Origin: Porodaedalea pini | Taxonomy: Eukaryota > Basidiomycota > Agaricomycetes > Hymenochaetales > Hymenochaetaceae | NCBI GenBank assembly: GCA_002794775.1 | Contig: NBAY01000002.1 | Coordinates: 620,001 to 684,000 of the forward strand | Length of the DNA: 64,000 nucleotides | Reading direction: 5' to 3' | Part shown: one piece after another, positions 31,931 to 43,845 of the stretch | How positions within the stretch are numbered: the stretch's first letter is position 1 | How the letters are laid out: every line of letters starts with the position of its first letter | Notes under the pieces: model-generated | Databases searched by the model: none | Told to the model about the DNA's origin: nothing | Seen by the model: only the letters and a program-made list of their open reading frames with translations | Translations under genes and position numbers: made by a program

Positions 31931-34126
31931 ATGAGTGGATACACTCGTGGAGGGGTGCAAATGGCCTATAAAACCGTACCAGTCCAACTACCAACAACAA
32001 ACACTGGTAACTATGCGTCAACGTCTCAACACTATCAAGGCCATGCGACTGGATATGCCAGCGGACAGCAGGGGGCAGGCTATGGCAGCGGATATGCACA
32101 GCGTATGCCGCAGACATTAAGGGATGACTATGAACGTGAGTCGCCCTTCTCATAGCTTATTCTTCAGCTGGACTTCGCTTGCAGGGTGGTACACGGAAGC
32201 AACGCCGACGAACCGCATGCTCCTCTCTTTACGTTCCGGACTCGACTCGGAGGTCGCGTGGGCACTTGAACGCCTCTGTCGACTCAGTTGCAACGATCAG
32301 TTTACTCTTTCATCCATTCCAGGACTCGTTGATGTACTCTTCGAATGGCCAGAATGGTTTTTAAAGGAGTATGGGCGTGGTTCATCAGCTCAAGGTAGCT
32401 CAAAAGGAAAAAATCGAGTCTCAGCAGCCGCAACACTCTTTGCACCATCATCTTCCGAGGAACGCCAACGCCGGTACGCCCTCGAATCTCTCTTCATCTT
32501 TCGTAATGCGGCAGTAGGAAGTCAAAATGCATCAGAACTGTCTGCGCACTCAAAAACAAGGCCCTTAATCGTCCGCGCGCTGGATGAACTCGATCTGGAG
32601 ATAGACGACAACACACAGTTTGCGTTATATGCTCTCGAACTATTACATTGCCTGGCAGGGACCTACGTACTTCCTTCTGTGAAAAGCAGTACCAATGCCA
32701 TGAATCCGGTACCTGCATTGGAACGGCTTGCTGGAGAGTCCAGCAACAGAACCATAATCATAGGTTCTTTGTCTGCACTCACATCACTCTTCAGCATACC
32801 ACAAAATGCTTCGCACAGCACTGAGTCCTCTCCAGCGCTGACGGCGTGTATTCGTTATCTTCCCCTGTACCAGGATCCAGCGCTTGTAGATGCTTGCCTT
32901 AACTTTTTCTACGCGCATCTGTCGTACCCGCCCATGACGAAGGCCTTTCTTCTACACCCGGACATGCCTAATGTGCTCAAAGCACTCGTGGGTTACATCA
33001 TTTCTCAGCAGGATAAGGAAACAGCAACACTCGATATTACCGCACCTAGTCATTCAGTTCCGGCAGTAAAAGTCAAGTCTGTCATAGAGGACCTCTCGGA
33101 AGAGGAGCTACAAAGAATTGGTGTTCTACCGGAGCCTGAACGGTGTTTCGAGTGGTGAGACCTACCCGATATGTCCTCCGTTGCTGATCTGACTATCTAC
33201 ATAGGTTGCGTACCGCTATCAAAGTCAGCCCCAACGAAGAGCTCACGCAGGTCGAGTTTTGGAATGCGTACAAAGACTATTTCACACCATTCCAGGATCG
33301 CCACCCGTTGCTACCTGCATCGGACGTCATCAAGAATGCCAGCGTGGTTTATCCGTCGGCCCAAGCCATGGTTCTCCAGGCTCCCGCCCAAAAGTTCATT
33401 ATCCGCGGAATAAGTAAACGTACAAAGCTGATCGTCATCGAGCGTAATCTTTGCCTCTGGGATCGTTCGCAGTGCCAGTCTGGACCCTTTGAGACGCCCG
33501 ACGACCTTCGTACTCACATCCAAACACACCTTGACGCCCTCCACACGGAAAGTGGCGCAGATGTTGCTGACTTTTCATGCAAATGGGCAACTTGCCAGCA
33601 CTCAGCACCCTCGCTTGTTGCACTCGTACCTCACGTGTGGACGCACATAGCGCTCAAGACGAGCACCACCTCACCGCCGAGCGACCCTGCAGAGCTCCCG
33701 CAAATTACGCTTGCGTCTGCCACGGAGCCATACCCAATACCTGACGCGACGCAGCGCCAGCCGCCGCCTGAGCCACAAACGGTCATCGCTTACCCTTCGC
33801 CCTCGCACGACCCGCCTGCAGGTGCGCTTACTGCACTCCTTATCCTGCGTACTCTATTCCGCGCGTCCTTTGCTTCATCTGAGGCCGCGCCGCGGGTCGA
33901 TGCGGATCATTTTGGATTCCCTGGCGTTGTCGAGGAAGCGGAAGAACAAGAAATCGCTGCTGCCACTAGCGGCGACCAGATCGAGTTAGAAAAAGAGGGA
34001 GAACGAAGGGGTCGGCGTGCTTTCCTTGGAGTACGACGTCTAATGGAGGGCGTGCATATTCGGGATCCTGCGCTGATGTCATGGATATATGAGATGGTCG
34101 ATGCGGGGGCGAGTGGCACGCAATAA
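31931..34126 (+). CDS. rsc9: RSC complex subunit Rsc9-like chromatin remodelling factor
   Basis: Three exons, 31931-32135, 32185-33154 and 33205-34126, giving 698 residues; both introns are about 50 nt. The N-terminus is Gly/Gln/Tyr-rich (YASGQQGAGYGSGY). The next 330 residues form an armadillo-like helical region (NRMLLSLRSGLDSEVAWALERLCRLS, FTLSSIPGLVDVLFEWPEWF). An RFX-like stretch follows (EFWNAYKDYFTPF). C2H2-like zinc positions come next: LCLWDRSQC..DDLRTHIQTHL and FSCKWATCQH..LVPHVWTH. The C-terminus ends in a conserved helix (GRRAFLGVRRLMEGVHIRDPALMSWIYEMVD). This architecture is that of fungal Rsc9, related to animal ARID2/BAF200, a subunit of SWI/SNF-type RSC acting on nucleosomes. 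Identification rests on architecture, so a general ARID2-like label is also fair. Confidence 0.75.
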
Positions 34127-34295
34127 CTTGAATAAGCTTCATTTAACGAGTTAAAATGTGGGGCTACTTCATTCCTGTTTCTTCGGGCCCAATGATCTGT
34201 CGTCCTTGCTATGCATACTTGATTCTAGCAGACATACATGCAGTAAGTGGTATATAATATATTACCTATCACGCAATCGTGCATCTCGTTTCAAA

Positions 34296-36308
34296 TCATG
34301 ATTCTCCTCGCACCCAACGCGCTCCTCGTACGTCGTCGTCCGGGTATATCCTCATCAACCCCTTGCTCATAATGAAGCGGCCTCGACCTTTACTAGTCCC
34401 GACGTTCAGTTCTTGAATTTCGGCGTCCTCAAAAAATTGGCCAAGTATCGGGTTTTGAAGAAAACTATTGAGATCTCGCGCCGAACACGTTATAGGGGTT
34501 ACAGCCGTAAGAGGAAAGTCTACAAGGACCAAAATCATTGCTGTCAGAGAAGTGAAATTCTTCCGAGGAACGCAAGCTTACCCTTAACAAAATGGTGACA
34601 GTAAGCAATGGTCGAACAGAGGATTTGCGCGTCTTTTTTCTGGAGATGAAGTCATTATTTATATCAGGCATTCAAACTATGCTTGTGCAAGAGGGCGTAC
34701 CTTCCATCCGATAATGCAACGCAGCACCGAGTTCTCAGTAACAACAATTTGTCCGACAAATAAGTTGTCGAAATCTCCCTGCGACGCGATAGGCAAATTC
34801 TCTTCCAAAATAATGGCAGTACTTCGGTCATCGTTATCTTCATAATATCTGTTGACGTTGGTCCGTCTCACTGAAGAGTACGGTAATTGTTTATCGTGGA
34901 TGACGAGCTCTAAATCCAAAGGGAAGAATTTCGATCCAATCACCGACGCGATGCATTCACCAGCATCATCTTCTGGTATGGAATCCGTGAGTGCTGACAA
35001 GCAGAACGACAAGTACCGCGCCTGAAGAGACATGTAGAAAGTGTCGTCTTGGTATGGATCATTAGGCATTATTCTGGTTGTTTCCTGAACTCCCGCTACG
35101 CCGATATTACGCGCCGCACGAGCAAGAAGCTGGGTTGTCATCGTCATTTGGCGAGTCAAACCGAATATATCCTTGATTTCTTCGTAATTTATTATCGCGA
35201 GGATTGAGTCCGGCTCCATTTGCGTAACATCCACGACAGTGTCGCGGACAAGGGCTGTCACACAATTGGGGGTATTCAAGGCGGAGGCTTCCAGTCCAAG
35301 ACGTTTGGCAATGGCGACGAAGATGACAACCAAAGAAATCGGCAGAGAGCGACGAGAGGATGTCATAAAAACATGGGGCAGGCTATTACGGAAATCGTAA
35401 AACTCGTTCGCTAATGCGTGTGAGCGTTCTTTCTTAAACAAACAGTTTCAACGAGTGAAGGAACACTTACGAGATGCTTTTCCGAAGCCTTGCGAACGCA
35501 TGTATGCACATATTGCATTGCACAATCTTGTAGTCTCAAAACCTTCTGTTCCCAGAACATATGGGATCCCTTCGCCCTCAAGATATCTTCTGCATCCGTC
35601 GGCTTCCCTGTTGATATGGTCCATGATCTGATATATATGAGCGAGATAGCTGGGCCGACCGCTGAAAGATCTCGGTTAACTGCTTACCTCGTCTGAAAGG
35701 ACTCCATGGAAAGAGGACAAGGATGCAAACGCTTCCTCAAATGAGAGAGGATTAGTCTCTTCGCCCGAGAGAACTCGATTCAAACTGATCCAGCGATCAA
35801 TAGCATTTCTTCTGGCAACAATTTTTAGAAGCTCAGACGCCCAGTACTTCCGAGCTAAGTTTGTGAGCGGAGAACCCTCTTTCACCTTCTCGATGTCTTC
35901 TTCTTTCTGAAAAAGGGCCGGAACAGGGCGAGTTGATTCTTCGGATAAGGCGTCCCAAACATCTAGTCCGAGGCTTACTATACGCCTTGCATGCTCAATC
36001 CGCGTTTCGGACGAGCTAGCTTCGATTATCCGCAGATTCTCGAGAGCTCCATGGTCCAATCGTCGGCGCTCCTGGTACATCCGCCTCCAGTCCTTTCCAA
36101 GCCTACTACGTCTTTCTGCCTCCTTTTCACACTCTGCGTGAGTATAATGGTGCATGTAGTGGAGCTTCCAGAGAATAGGTTCCAGGGACGCGACCCGCAG
36201 CGTGCTGTTTCCTGTCATGCTACATCGCGCGAGCGCACGCACACCTGCCTCAGTAGACGGGAGTTCATTGAGAATTCTGATGCAGATCTCCGTAGGGAGC
36301 AAGTCCAT
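34296..36308 (-). CDS. FBXO21-like F-box protein with SirB1/transglutaminase-like and YccV-like regions
   Basis: Five exons: 36308-35688, 35627-35471, 35410-34701, 34639-34582 and 34519-34296, giving 589 residues in frame. The F-box is at the N-terminus (MDLLPTEICIRILNELPSTEAGVRALARCS). A charged helical part follows (GKDWRRMYQERRRLD; LARKYWASELLKIVARR). Next is a SirB1-like block (IMDHINREADGCRRYLEGEG, PNEFYDFRNSLPHVFMTSSRRSLPISLVVIFVAIAKRLGL). The C-terminus has a YccV/hemimethylated-DNA-binding-like start (FDNLFVGQIVVTENSVLRCIIGWK) and ends GRGRFIMSKGLMRIYPDDD. This order matches FBXO21-type SCF receptors. It is unrelated to the local F-box family of paralogues A-F. The fourth exon is only 58 nt. 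Convergent with Rsc9, 169 bp apart. Confidence 0.8.
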
Positions 36309-36660
36309 TGACAGTATGTATGTAGGATAGGAGAGAGATGTGATAGCAAGAGCCAAGGAGCTCGCGGGAAAAGGAGCGCCCGTCTGAAGTGAGCGCCCGA
36401 TTTGGAAAGACAATCAAAAGTTTAATACAAGTTCAGCCCAGAGCAAATCTAATTATATACGTAAACTTGAAGCATATAAATTAATATATGTAGCTCATGA
36501 TCATATGCAGAGAATATTACTGCAAATATGTATGAAATAAAAGGACGCGGAAATGAGAATACTCAGAATGATATGGTTGATTAGTTTTCACAAGCAGGTC
36601 CATCTCTTGTACTGTCTCGTATTCTAAGGTATCTATGATCAGCTTCCGAGTCGTATTTCA
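36309..36660. other. Intergenic, 352 bp
   Basis: Upstream of the FBXO21-like gene and downstream of the next minus-strand gene. It is AT-rich, with ATATAAATTAATATATG near 36,475-36,490. No gene seen. Confidence 0.5.
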
Positions 36661-39047
36661 GCTAATGTTCGGCGCGTTCATCACAATGTCGCCATCTTTT
36701 GCCGTCCCGCTGGACTGAGGCAGAGATACGTCCTCCTTCTGCTCCCATTTCCATACAGGATGAAGCCTAGCTGCATTAACTCGCACGTCCTTCACAGGGT
36801 TTGCGCTAACTGCGAATAGACATCAGCTTTGACTTACAATCACAGACGAGCTCGAGACTCACCTTCGGATTGATTTCCCACAAGAGGAGCCTCTTTTGAA
36901 TCTCCGCCTACATCCGTGGCTTCGACCGAAGATACGCGTGCATGTTTGTATTTGAACGACAAATCATCCGTTCGCAGCGTGGAAGACGGATGTGATGAGT
37001 CCATGGGCAGGACAAAGACTTTCGGCGGAAATGGTTTGCATTCGTCCATATAGTTGCCATCATGCTCGTCGCCTTCTCTCTGCCGCCGTCTCGTGCTCGA
37101 AGGGCTTGTTCGTAGTGGGTTCGACGCAGTTCGGATGGGCGGCAAGACCATGGACTCCGGCGAGTCGCGGCCAGACGCCGACGATGCCGTTCCCGTTTGA
37201 ACCCATGCGCGCGTCCGTTCTCGCCACACAGGGCTACGAGCCAAGTCATCTGAGAAGCTTGAGCTAGTGTGGCGCTCCTTGCTTCGAGATCTACGACGAT
37301 GGGACATCTCGGAAATCGCTTCTGGATAGGCGATCGTGGTAGCGCTTTTGGTGAACGTCAGCGAGCTCAGAGGTGGAAGAGAACGTTCATCGAAGTAGCC
37401 ATGAGCTCGAGATATAGAACCCAGCGGAATAGGCTTGAAGGCACTCATAGACTTGCTCGGTAGCGCAGCTTTTAATTCTGGAGAGGAAGCAGCTGAATTG
37501 CTACCAAGGTCCGAGACTACACCAATTTCTCCGAAGATTCGTGCTCTGCTCGTTTGATTTCTAGAAAGAGAAGCCTCCTCCTGACTAGAGCGTGGACCTG
37601 GAATAGCGGCGCGGTCGTAAATCCGAGTATGTCTATCCGACACGCCTCTTCGGTGCATTTCGGGTCTCGAATATGCGTGTTTGCGCGAAGATGAATGCTG
37701 AAGAGTGTGAAAAGAACCGGAGTCACTCGGCTCAATACGACGAGACTTTCCCTTATCCAGTATGCGCTGAAATCCAGGAAGGGCTTCTGGTGCAGGCAGA
37801 AGGGCCGTTCTGCGAAAGGCATCATCAGAATGACGCAGCGGACGAGTTGAGTCTTCCCAAGTACGTTGAAGAGCGAAGGAAGACACTGCATGCGGACTCT
37901 GGTCATATCTCTCATATTCCACTCCAAACGGAGAATGGGCAGGTCCGTATGCTTCTTGTTCTCCAAGGCGGGGCGATGGGCCATTCGGACTCTGGGTTTG
38001 AGTCCTCGATGGCTTGCGAATACATAAACGAGGTGATGACTCAGGTCCGTCGCTATCTAGCGCTCTAGAGGCGTTGGACTGTGCGTGCGTGTACGAGAAT
38101 GTATCGTGCGACTCAGCGAATGGCTGGTCGTAAGTAGGCCCTATGTCTGCAGTCGTGCGTTGATTAGGCCGAGAGGTATGTGTTGGTACATAATATCCCA
38201 CTGCGGATAACTCTCTTGAAGCAAGCTGGTCCGTCCATGATCTCATGCGTTCTCTACCTGGTGATTGATCATACGACTCTGCCAACGGTGCATACGATAA
38301 GCCACGAGCTTGAACCAGAGAATGATCGAGTTTCTGTACTGTCGGTGCGCCAGATGCCGATGATAGCCCAAATGGTTCAGAATTTTCTACTGGCTTAGCA
38401 ACGCGAAAGGCTGCGACACGTCCGGTGAACTTTGATTCCTATGCAAGGACATGTGTAAATTATGCAACTAGAGTTCCCGTAGAACATATACATACAGCAG
38501 ACATCGCGCTGGCACCATTTACAGCATTCGTGTTCTTGCAACCCATTTTATGTTTATTCCAGTTCGCGGCGTAGTATCTTCCAGTTGCGTTCAGTCGAAT
38601 AGGCCGATGGCATCCTGCACAGGTGACGGTGTGGGGTCCGACATCGTACGCATCTGGATCTTCTTCTAGGCGCCTGCGACGTTCGTCCTCAGCAGACCAC
38701 GTGCGTCTCGGTTGCAGTGGCATGCACAATTCGGCAAGAGGGGGGAATCTGCGAGGAACAGGTGGTAGATTGGAGAGATTATCTTGAAGACTAAAAGTTT
38801 CCAGGAGGGGTATCTCGTCAGATTCAAATGGACTTCACTAGGAAAGATCAGGCAGAAAGATCACTTACATTGATGGAGGCATACACTGCTCCAGATGAGT
38901 CTGGTTTAACCGGCGGATGCTTTGGATCTTCTGGTTGGGAGGAAGGGGGATGACTTCCTTGCAGTGCGAACAATTGTATACATCCTCGCCTTCAGTATTG
39001 GCACGAGCTATAATATCACCAGATGGGGTCGAAACAGTTCCGGGCAT
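36661..39047 (-). CDS. Unknown protein with two C2HC zinc-like modules and a long disordered tail
   Basis: Not recognised as a named family. The start at 39047 gives MPGTVSTPSGD. Exon 1 (to 38869) carries CSHCKEVIPLPP..RLNQTHLEQC, pattern C-x2-C-xn-H-x3-C. Exon 2 (about 38830-38505) carries CAGCHRPIRLNAT..ANWNKHKMGC with the same pattern. After a further intron, exon 3 (about 38436-36860) encodes some 520 residues rich in Ser, Arg, Pro and Asp (SHRRRSRSKERHTSSSFSDD). A last exon (about 36810-36661) ends DGDIVMNAPNIS. The two modules probably bind zinc and could contact nucleic acid or protein. The tail suggests a nuclear, phosphorylated protein. The intron between exons 1 and 2 is uncertain: the in-frame acceptor would make it only 36 nt. 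Confidence 0.6.
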
Positions 39048-40014
39048 GGGTTGGTCGAGGAGTTGGCGGACGAAATACAAGATACGACGGCTCCTGTCGA
39101 AGCAGAGAAGAAAGGAGCGCTTCTTGTTCCCGAGATCGCAGCTTTGTAAGTTTGTGCACAAAACAAGCGATTCGCGTTTAAGTAGTGATTTATGGTCCGT
39201 TTTATCCCCTGGACTTCTTCGGTATCCCGAGCCAACCCATCGGTGGCATCTGAGAAAGGCTAGCTGACTTTTAATTTTTGCTCGGCGATCGTTCTCTGTG
39301 TCCTAATTTATGGCTCGTTAACGGAGGTCTACGCGGCTAGCTAGTCCACATGCAAAACGCGAGTCGGAACCAGTTGCACCTATAAGAATGGTCTTTCAGT
39401 AAAGCGCCCAAGTATGAACGACTGTCGCTTCTGTTGAAGGGAAACACAGGCAAAAGAAGACAAAAGAACTCTCTAGTCCGGACTTTTCGCGTCGTGATTC
39501 CCTAAATGATCGGAAAAAGTCCTATGTACTCGGAGAGTCGCTATCTCAGACCGGATATGGGCAGAAGGATGATATCGGCAGGAACACGGTTCGCGCATAC
39601 CAAAAGTGTCTGGTAACCTTCCGCCCGCAGTAGACCGAGCGGAGGCCGGCCTTCGGCGGTCACCCATAAGCAGGTATGCAGGGCTGGGACTCCAACAGAA
39701 ATAGCGCAAGAGTACATATGTAGTCAACCGAGTTTTGGGCGGAGAGTTTAGGATACTTTCTTTTCTTGAAGTCGCGGGGACCGAATAAGCGTTCAGGAGA
39801 ATACAAATTTGCGATGGGATGTTAGAATAGGCAAAGGCAAAGTCCTAGCGGCGGGCATCTCATGAGGGAAAAGCTTTCCCGGAAGGTCGGAGACATTGAA
39901 AAGGTATACTCCAGCAGAAAATGTAGTAGTCCATTCAATCACGTGATCTTTCAAAAACCAAATTTCGATTCGATCGTGTTTGTCAGTGCAAATCACTTGT
40001 CCGCAACGTCGACC
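39048..40014. other. Divergent intergenic region before MPP-alpha
   Basis: 967 bp between opposite starts. Nothing coding is convincing; the longest frame (39473-39727, minus) has no signature. The part at 39,600-39,690 has hairpin potential (GAGGCCGGCCTTC) but fits no tRNA, 5S or snRNA I can recognise. The MPP-alpha leader directly precedes 40015. Confidence 0.45.
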
Positions 40015-41758
40015 ATGCGTAAAGCCGTCTCCTCTACTGCGCGCCGGGCCGCCTTACGCACTCGCTCGCTGCATAGTCAAGCCAGCTCGAACGCACCCTC
40101 AGTTCAAATCACGACACTCTCGAACAAAATACGGGTAGCAACAGAGGCGGTGCCTGGCCACTTTGCTGGAGTTGGCCTATACGTCGACGCTGGTTCTCGT
40201 TATGAGACACCAGAAAATTCGGGCGTGAGCCACTTCCTTGACAGAATGGCGTTTAAGGTAAGCTCCGTGAAAATTTCAGTGATGGTATCTTCTCATTTGC
40301 GCACAGAGCACGCGAGCACGCTCTGATCTCGAAATGTCTTCTGCAATTCATACCCTCGGCGGCCAAATTCAATGTTCTTCTTCACGCGAGGCAATGATGT
40401 ATCAATCCTCCCACTTCCAAAGCGCGACGCCTCTCGCTCTTTCGGTCATCGCCGACACCGTGCTTAACCCCGCTTTCCTACCCGAGGAGATTGAGGGCCA
40501 GCGGGACGCAACACAATATGAAATTCGTGAAATCAGCGCTAAGCCTGAGCTTATCCTCCCTGAAGTATTGCATCAAGTGGCTTACGGAGGAGAAGGATTG
40601 GGCAATCCGCTTCTGTGTCCAGAAGAACGCATTGATTTAATTAACGCGGATACTTTGCGAGAATTTATGGCAAAATGGTACAGGCCTGACCGCATAGTCA
40701 TCGCCGGAGCAGGGATGCCACACGAGGAGCTGGTTGAACAAACAGACAAGTTCTTCTCTTCGCTAAAGGGTGAGAGTGTTCCTGTCCTTCAACCCCAGCC
40801 TTCACAACAGCAACTCCCGGCTTCCCGCCAGAACCATCCTCCTTCACATCTTTTCCAAAGCCCCTCCTCTCCCTCATTATACAAATCTTTCACCCGAGCG
40901 GCGTCGTATCTTTATCCTCAATCCGTATCAACAGCTTCAGGTCAAGTCCCACCGCCACCGACATCAAATTACAAAGGCGGCCATTATTTCATCCATCAGC
41001 CAGAGACCGAATTCAACCATATCTATTTAGCATGGGAGGGACCGGGCATTTGTTCGCCTGACATATACGCCTTAGCAACAATGCAGATGCTCCTCGGAGG
41101 TGGCGGCTCATTCTCTGCGGGCGGCCCGGGCAAGGGCATGTACTCGCGCCTGTACACACATATCCTCAATCATCATCCGCAGATTGACCATTGCGAGGCG
41201 TATCACCACATATACACGGATTCATCTCTTATAGGCCTATTTGCGAGTTTCGTTCCCGTCTCCTCGCCGCGTCAGGGCGCTACACCTGCGCAAATTATGC
41301 CTCACCTCGTGCACCAGATCAGCTTGCTTTTACACGTGCCAATAGGCCAAGCGGAGCTGAATAAGGCGAAGAACCAGCTGAAAAGCAGCCTTGTTATGGC
41401 ATTGGAAAGCCGTGCGGTGGAAGTAGAAGATTTGGGTCGACAGGTGATGCGATTCCGTTTGTCTTTGCCCCATGAGATCGATTTTTTTTTTGCTAACGTC
41501 TTCCTCCCCTTAATGTATCTTTATATCCGCTCCTGGCCGACTTTTTTTCCGAAACAGATTCTAGTGCACAACCGCAAAGTCCCCGTGTCCGAAATGTGCG
41601 ACCGCATCGACGAGATCACGCCGGACGACATTCGGCGAATCGCACATCGCGTGTTCGGCACAGATGCAGCGAAGCCCGCCACAGTCGTTGCCATGGGGAA
41701 GGATGATGTCGGTGACTGGCGGGGAGTGTTGAGGAAGTACGGCGTCGGGGGTGCGTAA
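40015..41758 (+). CDS. MAS2: Mitochondrial processing peptidase alpha subunit
   Basis: Three exons, 40015-40257, 40307-41443 and 41558-41758, giving 526 residues. The 114-nt second intron has no in-frame stop and is a multiple of three, but its removal restores the family sequence EDLGRQ-ILVHNRKVPVSEMC. The N-terminus is a basic presequence (MRKAVSSTARRAALRTRSLH). Then come the M16 peptidase fold (VGLYVDAGSRYETPENSGVSHFLDRMAFK), lacking the HxxEH zinc site as expected for alpha. The glycine-rich substrate loop GGGGSFSAGGPGKGMYSRLY is followed by DSSLIGLFASF. The protein acts in the matrix with MPP-beta to remove presequences; the loop binds substrate. A Pro/Ser-rich linker (SSPSLYKSFTRAASYLYP) sits between the halves. 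Confidence 0.93.
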
Positions 41759-42311
41759 AGCGAAGTGCTGTGTAGTCGCGTTCGCCGAGTTGCATTTGGT
41801 CCCCATTTGATTTGTTTTTTCGGACGGCATGGGCTTCGCGGTCTCCATCTCGCAGTTAGCGTATTGTCGGATGAATGACATTATGTTTTGCGCAATGTAT
41901 TTTACTCACATACTTTACATTCAGTTTATTTCCATTCCCCCTCCGTCAATCAAGGTTGTGGGTCCTTATTTGGACATGAGTCGATTTTAATCGTATATAG
42001 AAGCGCATGTCGATCCGCCTGCTTGACAATGACACTTAGTTGCTGACTCTTCCGAGACCCGACCGGGATGACTGTGCCACCTGGACATGGTGTCGCGCTC
42101 CTGAAGCTGCCTTGCACTCGTACTACCCGTCTTCGCGCATATTCTGCAGCTTCGAGCTGGCATAGTGGCTCAGACTTATTCCTGGCTGCACTCAGGGTGC
42201 TCGGAAGTTAGCAGGGAGCGCTGGGATTCCATACAAAGCGCGTACGACTTCTAGTGATAGAATTTTTTCTCGCTGTCTACATCTAAGGGAAGGCCCGCAT
42301 AGAAGTCGGTG
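41759..42311. other. Intergenic between MPP-alpha and ceramidase genes
   Basis: 553 bp: 3' flank of MPP-alpha, then the leader of the ceramidase gene. No open frame with a signature, no repeats. Confidence 0.5.
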
Positions 42312-43626
42312 ATGAGTTTGCCTGTTAGCGATGCGTACAATTTCAGCCGCCCCGGCGCTTGGGGCGCCGTAACTTCGACGCTAGATTTTTGCGAGGTGAG
42401 TTCAATTACAGAACCATTCACCTGCTTTCCTCGGAGAAGGAAAAAGGTCTCACTAATTTCGTTTACTCATCTTTGACTTGAAAGGCAAACTACCAATTCT
42501 CGGACTACATAGCCGAGATGGCGAACACACTCTCGAATTTTGTGACGGTGGCAATTGCTTTGCACGGCGCTCGGACGATGAGAATCCAGGGGTTCCCTGC
42601 GCGTTATCTCTTCGGTTTCCTGGTCCGCTTCATGTGCTGCCTATTTACTTTCTTCTACTCACTTTTTATCATGATCAGTCACTGGCTGTGATTGGTATTG
42701 GCAGTTTCGCGTTTCATGCAACTCTGCTTCACACCGCGCAGCTATCGGACGAGCTTCCGATGGTCTACACGGCCTCGTGCTCTTTCTTTATCCTCTGCGA
42801 TACCTCCCCGGGCTTTGAAATTTGGGGCAACAAGAAGTCACGACAGCTACTATTCGCCGTCGTGTTGTTCGATATTTTATTCACTTATTCTTAGTGAGTA
42901 GCAAGTTATACGAGATTCACATGGCCAGGATAATGATTGAAATGTGCTTTGCAGCTGGCTGTACCGCAATCCGATCTATCATCAGGTTGTCTTCGCGTCT
43001 ATCATGCTTGCGACTACTGTGCGCGGCTCTTGGCTTCTTCGGTCCGCCAAGGTGTCAAACAGGCTTGGACCGAACGTCAGAAAGACAGTATCACGTCTGT
43101 ATGCTTCTGGCGTGGTGACCTTTGTCCTCGGATTCGCCATCTGGAACCTTGATAACATATTCTGTGATGCATTGTCGAAGTGGAAAGCAACCGTAGGGTG
43201 GCCCGAAGCATTTGTGCTTGAAGGTAAGGTTTGCGCGAAATCACTGGTGTCACGCTTCTGTGATACTGGAAAACTGATTTTTTCTTCAAAGGGCACGCCT
43301 GGTGGCATTTCCTGACAGTATGTATCGGTTTACGACTAGTCATTTTGTGGAGTACTTATTAGCGTCGGCAGGCTGCTGGGGCCTACTTCATGTGGATTGC
43401 TACCAACTGCAAGTATCCGCGTTTGAAACTGTTTTCGGTATATGGATCGCTTACTCCAAATTCATACAGATCTGTGATTAAATGGCATCTTTCCATAGCT
43501 TTATAGCAATCTGCTGATGTTTTATTTAGGACTCTTTGTCTCAAGGATGAGCCGAGAAAGTACACCGTTGTGTACGACATGGGGTATATTCCACGCGTCA
43601 GCAGGGTACCCAAGACGAAAGAATGA
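42312..43626 (+). CDS. Alkaline ceramidase
   Basis: Seven exons: 42312-42395, 42485-42622, 42679-42893, 42955-43223, 43292-43317 (26 nt), 43372-43412 (41 nt) and 43530-43626. They give 289 residues, the usual length of the family (yeast YPC1/YDC1, human ACER3). Landmarks in order: GAWGAVTSTLDFCEANYQFSDYIAEMANTLSN, IGIGSFAFHATLLHTAQLSDELPM (catalytic Ser-His-Asp surroundings), WLYRNPIYHQ, AIWNLDNIFCDAL and GHAWWHFLTAAGAYF (paired zinc-site histidines). Seven hydrophobic segments fit an ER or Golgi membrane enzyme that hydrolyses (phyto)ceramide to a sphingoid base and fatty acid. The start at MSLPVSDAYNFSRPG is the only in-frame ATG before the conserved GxWG. Donor 2 is a weak GTCCGC. Confidence 0.9.
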
Positions 43627-43845
43627 TGTTCGGTTAATAACTTGCTGCTTAGAGGGTTAAAAAAGGACGAAAGTGTAATAAGGGGCTTCTATTCTACTCA
43701 TGTATAGTTCTCTACTTCAAATGAATTTCGAGGTGAAGTCAAAAGAGCCAAAAGGGATTGACACGAGTGAATTATGTAATTGCGCGAGTTTCTCCCAGCG
43801 CGACTTGGACTCGCTTTGCACACTTGTTAACGACTTTCGACGGCA

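Noticed and set aside
39600..39690. tRNA, 5S rRNA or snRNA in the divergent region before MPP-alpha
   Set aside because: Hairpin potential exists, but no A/B boxes, cloverleaf or known conserved core could be matched.
41444..41557. 38-residue insertion in MPP-alpha
   Set aside because: It is a 114-nt intron without stops (GTGATG..ACAG). Removing it restores EDLGRQILVHNRKVP.
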